Notes under the pieces: model-generated
What the model was told of the DNA's origin: nothing
Databases searched by the model: none
The model's input: the letters and a program-made list of their open reading frames with translations, nothing else
In this document: piece by piece, positions 32,113 through 41,750 of the stretch
Numbering within the stretch: position 1 is the stretch's first letter
How the letters are laid out: each line of letters starts with the position of its first letter
Assembly: GCF_001939115.1 (NCBI RefSeq)
Contig: NZ_MQTZ01000012.1
Location: 73,783-137,782 of the forward strand
Reading direction: 5' to 3'
From: Leptolyngbya sp. 'hensonii'
GTDB lineage: Bacteria; Cyanobacteriota; Cyanobacteriia; GCF-001939115
DNA length: 64,000 nucleotides
Position numbers and translations under genes: made by a program

Positions 32113-34110
32113 GTGCATATGGTCGGACAGTCGGTGATTGTTCAGGTTGGAGACGACGGAGAAGGGCAATCAGAAACCCCTACGGTTCAACCTCTTCCAA
32201 CAGTCGTTCAGTCCGCATCCAAGCGCTGGACGATCGAAGAAAGTGAGGAACTCTACCGCATTACCGGTTGGGGCGAACCTTACTTCTCCATCAATGCGGC
32301 TGGTCATATCACGGTTTCTCCGAGAGGCGATCGGGGGGGATCTCTGGATCTGTTTGAACTGGTCAATGCCCTGAAGCAACGTAATTTGGGCTTGCCCCTG
32401 CTGATTCGGTTTTCCGATATTCTGGAAGATCGGATTGAGCGCTTGAACGCGGCCTTTAATAAGGCGATCGCCCGTTACAACTATCCGGGACTTTATCGAG
32501 GTGTGTTTCCGGTTAAATGTAACCAGCAGCGGCACCTGGTAGAAAGCCTGGTCCGTTTTGGCAAACCCCATCAGTTTGGTCTGGAGGCTGGATCTAAGCC
32601 AGAGTTGATGATTGCCCTGGCCACTCTGGACACACCAGGGGCGCTGCTGATTTGCAATGGGTATAAGGACCGGGAGTACATTGAGACGGCGATTTTGGCG
32701 CAGCGACTGGGCCAGACCACCATTATTGTGCTTGAGCAACTGGAAGAGGTGGCCCTGGCGATCGAGGCTGGTCACAAATTGGGGATCAAACCAGTGCTGG
32801 GGGTCAGGGCGAAACTCAACTCCAAAGGGATTGGTCGCTGGGGAGGCTCAGCGGGCGATCGGGCTAAATTTGGGTTGACCATCCCGGAAATTCTGACCGC
32901 AGTGGAACAATTGCAAGCGGCTAATATGCTGGATTGCTTGCAACTGCTGCATTATCACATCGGGTCCCAGATCTCGGATATCAGTGTAATCAAAGACGCG
33001 ATCAGTGAAGCCAGTCAGATTTATGTGGAGCTGGTCAACCTGGGGGCCAATATGCGCTACCTGGATGTGGGGGGGGGATTGGGAGTCGATTACGACGGCT
33101 CCAAAACCAATTTCTATGCCTCGAAGAACTACAACATCCAGAACTACGCCAATGATGTGGTGGCTGAGGTGAAGGATGTTTGTACCGCTCGAAAACTGCC
33201 GGTGCCCACGCTAGTCAGCGAGAGTGGACGGGCGATCGCAGCCCATCAATCTATTCTGGTTTTTGATGTCCTGGGAACCAGCGAGGTTTCAACTGGGGTG
33301 CCAGCCCCTCCCCAGGAGGGCGAGAATCTGATCATCCATAACCTCTATGAAACGTTCCAATCTATCAATGAGGAAAACTACCAGGAGGCTTATCACGATG
33401 CCGTCCAGTTCAAAGAAAGGGCCATCAATGCGTTCAGTCTGGGCTATGCCAGTTTGACCGAACGGGCTAAAGCCGAGCGGTTTTACTGGGCTTGCTGTCA
33501 GAAAATTCTGGCGATCGCCCGCCGCCAGGAATACGTCCCGGATGACCTGGAAGACCTGGAAAAGATTATGGCTTCCATCTACTACATCAATCTGTCCGTC
33601 TTTCAATCGGCTCCCGATAGCTGGGCGATCGACCAGCTTTTTCCGATCATGCCGATTCATCGATTGGATGAGGAACCTACCTGTCGGGCTACCCTGGCTG
33701 ACCTGACCTGTGATAGTGATGGCAAGATCGCCCATTTTATTGACCTGCGGGATGTGAAATCCGTGCTAGAGTTACATGCGCTGAAAGCAGGTGAACCCTA
33801 TTACTTGGGCATGTTTTTGAATGGGGCTTACCAGGAGATTATGGGCAATCTCCATAACCTCTTTGGGGATACCAATGCGGTTCATATCAGTCTGACTCCC
33901 GAGGGGTATCGGATCAACCATGTGGTGAAGGGAGATACCATGCGGGAAGTGCTGGGATATGTGCAGTACGATGCGGAGGACCTGGTTGAGAGTATTCGTC
34001 AGCAATCGGAGCATGCTTTACAGGAGAAGCGGATTACCCTGGAAGAATCCCAACTTTTGCTGGGCAACTACGAGCGGAGCCTGAGCGGATATACTTACCT
34101 AACTGCCTAG
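32113..34110 (+). CDS. speA: biosynthetic arginine decarboxylase
   Basis: A 665-aa PLP-dependent SpeA (fold type III) making agmatine from arginine, the first step to polyamines. Landmarks: GVFPVKCNQQRHLVESLV with the PLP lysine, QFGLEAGSKPELM, GVRAKLNSKGIGRWGGSAGDRAKFGL, LQLLHYHIGSQISDI, RYLDVGGGLGVDYDGS, SESGRAIAAHQSILVFDV, and in the C-terminal barrel IDLRDVKSVLELHAL. Length is normal. An AGGAGG lies five bases before GTG 32113 and eleven before the ATG at 32119, so either start is possible. A bulged hairpin follows at 34167. Together with agrE the window holds two competing arginine exits. Confidence 0.96.
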   Translation: MHMVGQSVIVQVGDDGEGQSETPTVQPLPTVVQSASKRWTIEESEELYRITGWGEPYFSINAAGHITVSPRGDRGGSLDLFELVNALKQRNLGLPLLIRFSDILEDRIERLNAAFNKAIARYNYPGLYRGVFPVKCNQQRHLVESLVRFGKPHQFGLEAGSKPELMIALATLDTPGALLICNGYKDREYIETAILAQRLGQTTIIVLEQLEEVALAIEAGHKLGIKPVLGVRAKLNSKGIGRWGGSAGDRAKFGLTIPEILTAVEQLQAANMLDCLQLLHYHIGSQISDISVIKDAISEASQIYVELVNLGANMRYLDVGGGLGVDYDGSKTNFYASKNYNIQNYANDVVAEVKDVCTARKLPVPTLVSESGRAIAAHQSILVFDVLGTSEVSTGVPAPPQEGENLIIHNLYETFQSINEENYQEAYHDAVQFKERAINAFSLGYASLTERAKAERFYWACCQKILAIARRQEYVPDDLEDLEKIMASIYYINLSVFQSAPDSWAIDQLFPIMPIHRLDEEPTCRATLADLTCDSDGKIAHFIDLRDVKSVLELHALKAGEPYYLGMFLNGAYQEIMGNLHNLFGDTNAVHISLTPEGYRINHVVKGDTMREVLGYVQYDAEDLVESIRQQSEHALQEKRITLEESQLLLGNYERSLSGYTYLTA

Positions 34111-34166
34111 GTTTTGACTACCCGTCCATGAATAATTGACTGGCCAGTAGGGCAGAATCAAGGAGT

Positions 34167-34189
34167 GGGGGCAAAGTCCTTTGTCCCCC
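34167..34189 (+). terminator. hairpin downstream of speA
   Basis: GGGGGCAAAG and CTTTGTCCCCC pair with a single bulged base around a two-base loop, 56 bases after the speA stop. No T tract follows directly, so it may be a stability hairpin instead of a full intrinsic terminator. Confidence 0.55.
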
Positions 34190-34266
34190 AGGATTCCTGT
34201 AGAAAAAATTCAGTTTGGCGTTGCTGTGCTAATATCTGGTGAAACACAGCTTCTATTGAGTCATCA

Positions 34267-34764
34267 ATGGGCAAGGTTCTAGTGCTGAATGCCTCCTATG
34301 AACCGCTCAACATTACGAGCTGGCGCAGGGCAATCGTCCTTTTGCTCAAGGGAAAGGCAGAGCAGGTCGAACATAACGGCAAATATGTGTATAGTGGCTT
34401 TCCCCTGCCGACCGTGATTCGGCTGCGTCATTATGTTCGGGTCCCCTATAAGGAAATTCCCCTGACCCGACGAAATATTCTGCATCGGGATAGCCATTCC
34501 TGCCAGTATTGTGGCTATACCGGAGATGATCTGACCCTGGATCATGTGACGCCCCGATCGCGCGGGGGAGATGATAGCTGGGAAAACATTGTCACGGCCT
34601 GTGTGGGATGTAATGTGAGAAAAGGAAGTCGTACCCCTAAAGAAGCCAGCATGAGTTTGCGTAATCCTCCCCACAGACCCCACAGTGGCCTGTACTTTGA
34701 AGTCACCAAGCACCTGAAGAATGGGGTCCACCAGGAGTGGCGCAAGTACGTGATCGGAATTTAA
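34267..34764 (+). CDS. HNH endonuclease
   Basis: A 165-aa HNH protein of the cyanobacterial and actinobacterial stand-alone type. An N-terminal strand region (KVLVLNASYEPLNITSWRRAIVLLLKGKAEQVE) is followed by the zinc-supported HNH motif: CQYCGYTGDDLTLDHVTPRSRGGDDSWENIVTACVGCN, with the catalytic Asp-His, the central Asn and two Cys pairs. Its biological role is unknown; such genes are usual in cyanobacterial chromosomes and need not be mobile. ATG 34267 fits the family start. Confidence 0.9.
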   Translation: MGKVLVLNASYEPLNITSWRRAIVLLLKGKAEQVEHNGKYVYSGFPLPTVIRLRHYVRVPYKEIPLTRRNILHRDSHSCQYCGYTGDDLTLDHVTPRSRGGDDSWENIVTACVGCNVRKGSRTPKEASMSLRNPPHRPHSGLYFEVTKHLKNGVHQEWRKYVIGI

Positions 34765-34902
34765 TTCTGGGTTACAATAGTTACTCTGAATGAGGAGATA
34801 GGTTGCTTCTCAAGATTTTCAAGAGATACCCCTGCCGATTACATGCGCTTCTCATAGATTTTTGCGATGATCAGGGTATAACGAAGTCTTTTGCCTTTTA
34901 GT

Positions 34903-36171
34903 ATGCAATCTAATTCGCCTCAGTCCAGTCCGAATTTGTTGGTTCCCTTTGACGTAAATTCGAAAGAGCACCCTTCCAATCAGTCTAACCTTGAGAATCA
35001 GCTCATTGACTTTCCGGCAACTAAAGCCGTCAATGGAGCTATCAACCACCCATTACAACGGGGACCTGAACAGAAAGTGGAAGGGCTTCATCAGGTACTG
35101 GAACAACACCGGGGCGATCGTCAACTTGTGATCCTGCAGGATTTTCCCGATCCAGATGCCCTTTCTTCGGCTTGGGCCTACAAGTTGATTGCACAACAGT
35201 TTGGCATTCAATGCGACATTATTCATGCCGGGGTTTTGAGCCATCAAGAGAATATTGCCCTGGTACGGTTGACGGGGTTACCCGCTCAACGCTGCACGGC
35301 TCAAACCCTGAAGAGTAAAGACCTGTCAGATTATCAGGGCTGTGTGTTTGTCGATGGTCAGGGAACAACCAGCCAGCTACTGCCTCTGCTCCAACAGGCC
35401 GGGTTACCGACGGTGATCGTGGTGGACCACCACAGTCCCCAGGGGAATCTGAAAGCGGAGTTCACCGACATTCGCCCGGAAGTTCGGGCGACAGCCACGA
35501 TTTTTACCCAGTACCTCCAGTTGGGTCTTCTGACGCTGGATAGCACGGTCAGTCAGCATGTGAAATGTGCAACAGCTTTGATGCATGGGATTCGGGCGGA
35601 CACCAACAATCTGATGCAGGCCAAGGAGGACGATTTTCAGGCAGCTGCTTACCTGAGTCGGTTTTATGATGCCCAGTTATTGAATGCTGTGTTGCAGTCG
35701 GCTCGTTCCAAGCGGGTGATGGACGTGATTGAGCGATCGCTGCGCAACCGACTGCTGCAGAACAACTTTTCCATCGCAGGGGTGGGGTATCTGCGCTACG
35801 ACGATCGGGATGCCATTCCCCAGGCGGCAGACTTCCTGGTGACGGAGGAAAACGTTCATACTGCCGTGGTCTATGGCATTGTCCATGACGAAGACAAGGA
35901 ACTAGAGGTGGTGGTTGGTTCCCTCCGTACCACCAAGATTACCCTAGACCCGGATGAGTTCATCAAGGAAGCCTTTGGCCAGGATGCGGATGGGCACTTT
36001 TTCGGTGGCGGTCGATCGATGGCCGGTGGTTTTGAGATCCCGATGGGGTTCCTGTCTGGCTTCAACGACAATGCCGACTACGCCAAAATGAAGTGGGAAG
36101 TGATTGATGCCCAGGTGAAGCAGAAACTTCTGGATCTGGTTAACCCGGCAGATAGTATCAGAACATCCTGA
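34903..36171 (+). CDS. DHH-family phosphoesterase (NrnA/RecJ-like)
   Basis: A 422-aa protein with a ~70-residue disordered N-terminus, the DHH domain (QDFPDPDALSSAWAYKL with Asp ligands; FVDGQGTTSQLLP; VIVVDHHSPQG with the DHH motif; MHGIRADTNN) and a DHHA1 domain with GGGRSMAGGFEIPMGFLSG. This resembles bifunctional oligoribonuclease/pAp phosphatase NrnA-type enzymes that degrade 2-5-mers of RNA, dinucleotides such as pApA, or pAp. Sulfate activation genes (sat) in the same window make pAp turnover a possible role, but not a demonstrated one. ATG 34903 is preferred over the TTG at 34891. Confidence 0.87.
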   Translation: MQSNSPQSSPNLLVPFDVNSKEHPSNQSNLENQLIDFPATKAVNGAINHPLQRGPEQKVEGLHQVLEQHRGDRQLVILQDFPDPDALSSAWAYKLIAQQFGIQCDIIHAGVLSHQENIALVRLTGLPAQRCTAQTLKSKDLSDYQGCVFVDGQGTTSQLLPLLQQAGLPTVIVVDHHSPQGNLKAEFTDIRPEVRATATIFTQYLQLGLLTLDSTVSQHVKCATALMHGIRADTNNLMQAKEDDFQAAAYLSRFYDAQLLNAVLQSARSKRVMDVIERSLRNRLLQNNFSIAGVGYLRYDDRDAIPQAADFLVTEENVHTAVVYGIVHDEDKELEVVVGSLRTTKITLDPDEFIKEAFGQDADGHFFGGGRSMAGGFEIPMGFLSGFNDNADYAKMKWEVIDAQVKQKLLDLVNPADSIRTS

Positions 36172-36227
36172 AGCTGCGCTGTACTGAATCTAATAGCGCA
36201 ATAAGCTTAAACTATTGGTTTCGCTTT

Positions 36228-36279
36228 GCAGGGGGCCAGCCCCCTGCACCCCCGTTGGAGGACACCGCGCGTCCTCCAA
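36228..36279. repeat. GC-rich double-hairpin intergenic repeat
   Basis: Two consecutive perfect stems: GCAGGGGGC/GCCCCCTGC (36228-36236 and 36239-36247, two-base loop) and TTGGAGGAC/GTCCTCCAA (36255-36263 and 36271-36279, seven-base loop), separated by ACCCCCG. It lies between the convergent DHH gene and hpsP-like gene, in a stretch of 235 bases with otherwise no gene. It looks like a dispersed palindromic unit and may terminate transcription from both sides. Confidence 0.75.
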
Positions 36280-36406
36280 ACCTCCTCCGCAAACAAGGCT
36301 GAAGTTGAACAGCTCGTCGGAGTGCCTACGCACCCGGCGCGGATAGTCTGATGCTTTATGGGTCGGGTATCGAGCATTCCAGCAATTGTTTACCCAGCAA
36401 ATTAGG

Positions 36407-37594
36407 CTAATGACTAGTATGCTGGTTCAGAATCTCTTGGTAAGTCTGGAGCATCTTGCGGGCGATCGCAGGCCAGCTATAGTGTTCCAGCGCATAGGTG
36501 CGGGCCTGTTGCCCTCGCCGTCGGCATTCGGGCAGATCTTGCAGGGCGGCCCGGAGCTGTTCCACCAGGGGATCAACGGCACAGGGGCAAACCCAGCCCG
36601 CCTCCGCCTGCTGAACCTCCTCCCAGATGTGGACCTGGTCTGAGATCACCACCGGCACACCGGCAGCCATCGCTTCTGCAACGGCAATGCCAAAATTCTC
36701 ATAGTAAGAGGGCAACACAAACAGGTCAGCGGCCTGCAGGAGTCCCGTCTTCAATTCTCCGGACACGAACCCAGCGATCGTGGTGTGGGGAGCCAGGGGA
36801 GAGGTGGTAAACATCGCTTCTACCTGAGCTTCATAGGTGGGATCCTGAGGATTTGACCCGGCCAGGACAAAATGAAAGGGCACTGCTTGATCCAGCAACT
36901 GGAGCAGCGCCGGTTGCAACAGGTCAAACCCCTTTTTGGGATCAAGCCGGGACATGAACAACACCAGGGGCACACCCTCCGGGATCCCGAGTTTTGCTTT
37001 CACCGCTGCCGACTCCAGGGTGGTGGGAGGGAGGCTGACCCCCAGGGGAATGATCCGATCGTGGGTCTGCACCCCAAACCGTTCCGAGATTCGGCATTCC
37101 TGGGCACTGGTGAAGTGAACTGCTGCTGCCCCAGCCAGATTAGGCCGTTCTAATAGGGCTGCATAAACCTGCTTCAGTCTGCGCTTCTTTCGTAGATCAG
37201 CCGGGTCCAGGGTGCCCAAGGGCCGGAGGATATAGGGCAATCCCTGGTGACGACACACCCTCGCTGCGATCGTGCTCACTGGGGAGAACAGGGCATGGAT
37301 ATGGGCCAGGTCAAACTCAGCGGCATGGGTAGCCAGCCAGCGTAACAGTTCCAGGGAAAACTTATATCGCCGGAAGGGGGAGCAGCGAAAGTAGCGAATC
37401 TGATAGCCATCCTGGGCTACAGGCCGATCGAGGGGAACCTCTAGAGGGGGCTGACCCGTATCCCCATTGCTGTCGGTCGTCAGCACCGTCACCTCGGCTC
37501 CCGCCGCTGCCAGAGCTGCTGCCAGCCCTCTGATCATCTGGCTGGGACCCCCATAGACCAGGGAAATCGAAGGGACAATTTGCAGAATACGCAT
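36407..37594 (-). CDS. hpsP: GT4 glycosyltransferase, HpsP-like
   Basis: A 395-aa GT-B fold glycosyltransferase of family 4. N-terminal: MRILQIVPSISLVYGGPSQMIRGLAAAL (acceptor-domain Gly loop), DLAHIHALFSPV, LPYILRPLGTLDP; C-terminal: VLFMSRLDPKKGFDLL, AADLFVLPSYYENFGIAVAEAMAAGVPVV with the E-x7-E nucleotide-sugar motif. ATG 37594 fits the family; a GTG three codons earlier is in frame. Resemblance and gene order suggest HpsP of the hormogonium polysaccharide cluster described in Nostoc punctiforme; the letter is from memory and the sugar is unknown. Last gene of a four-gene minus-strand operon. Confidence 0.72.
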   Translation of the reverse strand: MRILQIVPSISLVYGGPSQMIRGLAAALAAAGAEVTVLTTDSNGDTGQPPLEVPLDRPVAQDGYQIRYFRCSPFRRYKFSLELLRWLATHAAEFDLAHIHALFSPVSTIAARVCRHQGLPYILRPLGTLDPADLRKKRRLKQVYAALLERPNLAGAAAVHFTSAQECRISERFGVQTHDRIIPLGVSLPPTTLESAAVKAKLGIPEGVPLVLFMSRLDPKKGFDLLQPALLQLLDQAVPFHFVLAGSNPQDPTYEAQVEAMFTTSPLAPHTTIAGFVSGELKTGLLQAADLFVLPSYYENFGIAVAEAMAAGVPVVISDQVHIWEEVQQAEAGWVCPCAVDPLVEQLRAALQDLPECRRRGQQARTYALEHYSWPAIARKMLQTYQEILNQHTSH

Positions 37595-37612
37595 GGGGTT
37601 CACAATTCCAAA

Positions 37613-38782
37613 TTAATCCAGAATTTGTTGATAAAAGTCCAGCAGTTGTCTGGCCAGGGCCTGATTGGTGTAGCAAGTCATAGCCCGCTCATATCCCTGT
37701 TTAGCCCGATCGATGGCCCGATCAGGCTGGGTCATCAACTGCAACAAGCAATCCTGTAACGCCGCCGCATCCCCTTCCGGGAAAACCAGACCCGCATCCC
37801 CAATCACATGGGGAATTTCCCCCGAGTCAGAGCCAATTACAGGCACCTGGCAGGCCATGGCTTCAATCAACACATGGCCAAACTGCTCCTTCCAGCCCGC
37901 AGCCGTCAGGGTTTTGAACTTGTAAGTAGTTTCGGAGGGCAGCACCAGGGTATCCATCAGGTTAATGTACCGGGGAACATCCTCATGGGGAACACTTTCG
38001 ACCCAGATCAGGCGATCGGCCACCCCGGCCTGATCTGCTCTGTCCATCAGAGTCTGCTGCAGCGGACCCCGGCCCAGAAGCAGCCATTTCCAGGGACGAT
38101 CGGAAATTCCGGCCAGGGCTTGGCTCAGGGTCAGTAGCCCTTTTTCCTCCACAAACCGACCCACAAACCCCACAACAAAATCATCCGGCTGGAGTCCTAG
38201 CTGGGCTGCCAATTCTGGCTGAGGTTGGGGACGGAACAGGGTTTCATCAACTCCCAGTTGGGGCATGACCTGATAGGGACCCTGGTAGCCTCGCGCCCGC
38301 AGAATATCCGCCCCATCCCGATTGCCCACCACCAATCCATCCGTGTGATGGAGGTTGTACGCCTCCAGGAGAGAGATGGGAAACTTCAGGTCATAGGGCA
38401 AATTCCACCAGGTAAAGAAGCAGTTTTTGGCCTTCAGGCCCAGCAGTCGGTTGAGGGTGATCAGCTCAGCATAGGCCAGGGCCTTGGAACCCTGCTCCAC
38501 CTGGATAATATCGGGGCGAAAGCGCTGCAGGAGGGGCACCAGATCAGCCCCGAAGCAGAGGAGGCCCTGGTTGTTCTCGCTGAAATTGGAAATGGGGACC
38601 ACCTGAAAAGAACCTTCCTGGCGCAATACTGGCTCGATCGTCCGATTTTGCACCCCTCCCGGACGCCAGCGACGGGGCACCACCACCATCACTTCGATAC
38701 CAGGCTCCAGTTGGGCGAGACAGCGCAACTTTTCGCAATTGAGATCCACGATATAGGTATGGCTGGCTACGAGGATTTTCAT
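37613..38782 (-). CDS. hpsO: GT4 glycosyltransferase, HpsO-like
   Basis: A 389-aa GT4 enzyme beginning MKILVASHTYIVDLNCEKLRCLAQL. The donor-binding half has VGFVGRFVEEKGLLTLSQAL, WLLLGRGPL, WVESVPHEDVPRYINLMDTLVLPS and EQFGHVLIEAMACQVPVIGSDSGEIPHVIGDAG with the catalytic E-x7-E pattern. Its start overlaps the stop of the GT2 gene by ATGA (38779-38782), so translation is coupled; hpsP follows 18 bases downstream. The name HpsO rests on recollection of the hpsL-N-O-P order. It would add a sugar in assembly of an exported polysaccharide. Confidence 0.72.
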   Translation of the reverse strand: MKILVASHTYIVDLNCEKLRCLAQLEPGIEVMVVVPRRWRPGGVQNRTIEPVLRQEGSFQVVPISNFSENNQGLLCFGADLVPLLQRFRPDIIQVEQGSKALAYAELITLNRLLGLKAKNCFFTWWNLPYDLKFPISLLEAYNLHHTDGLVVGNRDGADILRARGYQGPYQVMPQLGVDETLFRPQPQPELAAQLGLQPDDFVVGFVGRFVEEKGLLTLSQALAGISDRPWKWLLLGRGPLQQTLMDRADQAGVADRLIWVESVPHEDVPRYINLMDTLVLPSETTYKFKTLTAAGWKEQFGHVLIEAMACQVPVIGSDSGEIPHVIGDAGLVFPEGDAAALQDCLLQLMTQPDRAIDRAKQGYERAMTCYTNQALARQLLDFYQQILD

Positions 38783-39780
38783 TCCTGATCCCTCCGGGTG
38801 TAGACCTGGCCATCATCCCAAAGCCCCTGAACCTGGCTTCCGATCGCCCGCATCAGCCCAATCCCATAAAATCCGGCCCGACTGAGGACCTTAAGCGGTG
38901 AACCGCTCTTGTAACAGGGGGGATTTCCCAGAACGTGACAGTCAAACAGACTGGCCGACAGACGCAGGCACTGGGTGGGCGTGAGGTTCTTCAAGGCCAT
39001 CAAGAAGTGATTGTGGTAGAAGGTAATCTGGTATTTGAACGATCGGGTACTGATATCATGGCACCCCCCCGTTTCCTCCCCCAAATGCACCAGCCAAGCT
39101 TCCGGGTCGTACCAGATTTTGTAGCCCGTCTGGCGAATATGCAGACAAAAATCTGATTCCTCGCGCACGGCACTGCCGCGAAACCGCTCATCGAAGTGCA
39201 GACCGTGTTTTTCAAACAATTCCCGCCGGTAGGCCATGTTACAGCCCCGGGCCGAAATGACCTGTTGTGGTTTAACGGTATTAACCAGATCGATGTGATA
39301 CCAGGCGATCGCGGGGTCCATCGCTTCGGGAGGGAGGTAGTCCACAGTCAGCCCTTCCTCCGAACCACTGATGAACTTGGCATCGGCCAACTTCATGCGA
39401 TCGAACACTCTTCCGGCCACTGCTCCAACGTCTGGATATTCCCTGAAATTCCGGGCGTGGGCTTCCAGAAACCCATCGGGAAGTTCTACATCATCATCAA
39501 TAAACAGGATCACATCCCCTTGCGCCCGCCGAATCGCATAATTACGGGCTCCAGGTAAGCTGGCCCAATCCACCCGAAAGAGACGAATTTTGCCTGCGGT
39601 AGCGACCTGATCCAGGTAAGCCTGAGTCTCAGGTTGATGGGTAGCGGTCTGGTCTACCACGATGACTTCAAAGTTGGCATATGTCTGCTTCAAAGCATCC
39701 GCGATCGTATTGCAGAGCGCTTCTTCCCGACCATAGGTGGGAATGATAACCGAAATTGCAGGCCAGGGGAGAGCATTCAT
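38779..39780 (-). CDS. hpsN: GT2 glycosyltransferase, HpsN-like
   Basis: A 333-aa GT-A fold family 2 enzyme. WPAISVIIPTYGREEALCNTI (donor strand), FEVIVVDQTA, the DxD motif in DVILFIDDDVELPDGFLEAHARNF, and ISARGCNMAYRRELFEKHGLHFDERFRGSAVREESDFCLHI with the ED-type catalytic acid are visible; there is no membrane helix. It is 67 bases downstream of hpsL and overlaps hpsO. HpsN is the best name by order and family, with moderate certainty. Confidence 0.72.
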   Translation of the reverse strand: MNALPWPAISVIIPTYGREEALCNTIADALKQTYANFEVIVVDQTATHQPETQAYLDQVATAGKIRLFRVDWASLPGARNYAIRRAQGDVILFIDDDVELPDGFLEAHARNFREYPDVGAVAGRVFDRMKLADAKFISGSEEGLTVDYLPPEAMDPAIAWYHIDLVNTVKPQQVISARGCNMAYRRELFEKHGLHFDERFRGSAVREESDFCLHIRQTGYKIWYDPEAWLVHLGEETGGCHDISTRSFKYQITFYHNHFLMALKNLTPTQCLRLSASLFDCHVLGNPPCYKSGSPLKVLSRAGFYGIGLMRAIGSQVQGLWDDGQVYTRRDQE

Positions 39781-39847
39781 AATTCCTCTTGAACTCTGAC
39801 TCCATCTCGTTTAATGATGTAATCCTGACGGTTCCAGCCCGCGAGGG

Positions 39848-41659
39848 CTATAAGACTGGAGCCGTCTGTTGTTTGAATCGGCGTTTTTTAATCGGATTAG
39901 CCTCAGTCGAGGGATCGGTTGCTGCCCGTTCCTGGCGATCCAGGGCGGGCAGCTTGAGCAGCGTTCCGGCGCAGATCCAGTAATAGACAGCTACTGGATC
40001 GACATCAAGGGGATAGTAGTACGTGTTGTAGCTAATGAATAGAACAAAAACCCAGTAACAGGCTCCATAGCTCCGCAGGTTTTTGTCTTTGACCGATCGA
40101 TACGCCTTAAACGTCACCACGGTTAAAACAGTCACCAGGCTGATGAAGGCCAGTAGACCGATCGGACCAATTTCATGCATAACTTTGGGAAACCAGGTTT
40201 CAATCAGGGCCGTTTCACCAAAGGTGCGGGCCGAATTGGTTGCCCGTCCCAAACCCAGACCAATCATAGAGCCCTTCAACCCTTGCCAGGTCGTCATAAA
40301 CTGCCCCGTAATAAACGTATCTGCTGGTGAGGCTTCCCAGCGCCCAATCAGGCTGTCAATGCGGGACTGTACAACTTCAGGATACATCTGGGCCGCAATG
40401 CCCAAGATCAAGGCTAATCCTACCCCGATTGGAATAAATCGCTTCAGGTTAGCAATTTGCCCGGTCAAAATGGCCAGGACCAGGAATGAAATTGGCACCA
40501 AGGCCAGGGCAATTCTCTGACCTGAAACTACGGCCAGCACAAAGTCGATCGCCATCCCAATCAGCCCAAGGGTGCGCCAGCGAAGGGTTGGATCACTGAA
40601 TGCCGTCGCAAAGGTAAAATACGCATTGGCAATTAGGAACCAGCCCCATTGCCAGGGGGCTACAAAGGTTCCTGGCAGACGAATCACCCCCTGATCGGGG
40701 CTGTAAAGCAAGGAGCCACCGACAAAGCAGCGAGCCTGGAGAGAAGCCTTAAACAGGTCTGCTCCCGAAAAGTTTCTTGTCCCCTCACATCTGCCTGTTT
40801 CCAGCATCAGGTACTGGACAAAGGCAAGCGCACAGCAAACGATCGCCAGTACTACCTGCATCCGGGTCAGAAATAATAATTCCTTCTTGCTCCGGAGCAG
40901 ATTATAAGTACAACTAATCAGGGGAATATATCCCATCAGAACCTTCAACCCCAACAGGCCCATAGCCAGGGGTTGTTCTTTGCCTGCCTCTTCTTTCTGC
41001 GCTAATTGGCCTATGACTGTTCCCCAATGAAAAGATGGAAATGAGTCGGGGAAGGATAACCGGTCTACAACAGCCGAAAGATTGAATTGGGAGATGAAGG
41101 CGAGAGGCTGTTGAATCAGCCAGGTCTGAGCCAATTGGGCAATGGGTTTAGGATTAAACTGCTGGGGTAGATTCACGAACACCAGGGTCAGCAGGCAAAC
41201 GGCTAACAAGAGAAAGATTGGGGTCTGAAGTTCTTTTGGAACCCAAAAAGGCTGTCGCCCTTTTTTCCCCTGTTGCTGCAACAGACTAAAGAGAGCTGGA
41301 ATGTAAAATCCATCTTTAGCGAGCTGAAATAGGGTATTGCCCCCTCCGATGCCATAGGTAACCGTGCCTGAAAAGGGCATATAGATCATGAAGGCCCAGA
41401 GGGCTTTGTGGGGATACTTCCAGGCAAGGGCTGTACATAGTACAGTTGTTGCCCCACCGATAGCCGCCTTAAGCCCACCCACCAGAAACAGGGCCGCTCC
41501 AATCAGGCAGGACACCAGGGTTGCCACGATCGCGTACTGGACAAATTCCGATCGCTCCTTCGCTATCCGACGTTTCTCAGCCAGTTGGTCTTGCAAGCTG
41601 AGGGCGGGAGTTGTGGATTGAGCCTTTACCTGCTTTTTAGACTGACGCTTTGACTTCAT
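39848..41659 (-). CDS. hpsL: HpsL-like O-antigen ligase/polymerase-type membrane protein
   Basis: A 603-aa polytopic protein with a basic cytoplasmic N-terminus (MKSKRQSKKQVKAQ) and about ten to twelve membrane helices. Internal stretches typical of Wzy/WaaL-type proteins include MIYMPFSGTVTYGIGGGNTLFQLAKDGFYIP, LPGTFVAPWQWGWFLIANAYF, VSGQRIALALVPISFLVLA and MHEIGPIGLLAFISLVTVL. The large loop between ~285 and 340 contains several Cys. This fits HpsL of the hormogonium polysaccharide system, needed for surface motility in filamentous strains. It heads the hpsL-N-O-P run and lies 91 bases downstream of a caspase-like gene on the same strand. Confidence 0.78.
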   Translation of the reverse strand: MKSKRQSKKQVKAQSTTPALSLQDQLAEKRRIAKERSEFVQYAIVATLVSCLIGAALFLVGGLKAAIGGATTVLCTALAWKYPHKALWAFMIYMPFSGTVTYGIGGGNTLFQLAKDGFYIPALFSLLQQQGKKGRQPFWVPKELQTPIFLLLAVCLLTLVFVNLPQQFNPKPIAQLAQTWLIQQPLAFISQFNLSAVVDRLSFPDSFPSFHWGTVIGQLAQKEEAGKEQPLAMGLLGLKVLMGYIPLISCTYNLLRSKKELLFLTRMQVVLAIVCCALAFVQYLMLETGRCEGTRNFSGADLFKASLQARCFVGGSLLYSPDQGVIRLPGTFVAPWQWGWFLIANAYFTFATAFSDPTLRWRTLGLIGMAIDFVLAVVSGQRIALALVPISFLVLAILTGQIANLKRFIPIGVGLALILGIAAQMYPEVVQSRIDSLIGRWEASPADTFITGQFMTTWQGLKGSMIGLGLGRATNSARTFGETALIETWFPKVMHEIGPIGLLAFISLVTVLTVVTFKAYRSVKDKNLRSYGACYWVFVLFISYNTYYYPLDVDPVAVYYWICAGTLLKLPALDRQERAATDPSTEANPIKKRRFKQQTAPVL

Positions 41660-41750
41660 AAGCTTGCAGAGTATGTCTCAGAATACCTGATCCAGGGCTT
41701 CATGCCACTCTCCGGAAAACGGCAACTCCTTGGGGGTACAGTCAATTTCC

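Noticed and set aside
32170..32775. 201-codon minus-strand open frame
   Set aside because: Antisense shadow of speA.
34217..34226. GGCGTTGCTG resembling the MITE end, upstream of the HNH gene
   Set aside because: Only ten bases match, there is no second inverted end and no target duplication.
38225..38788. 187-codon plus-strand open frame
   Set aside because: Antisense to the HpsO-like glycosyltransferase; composition is not protein-like.
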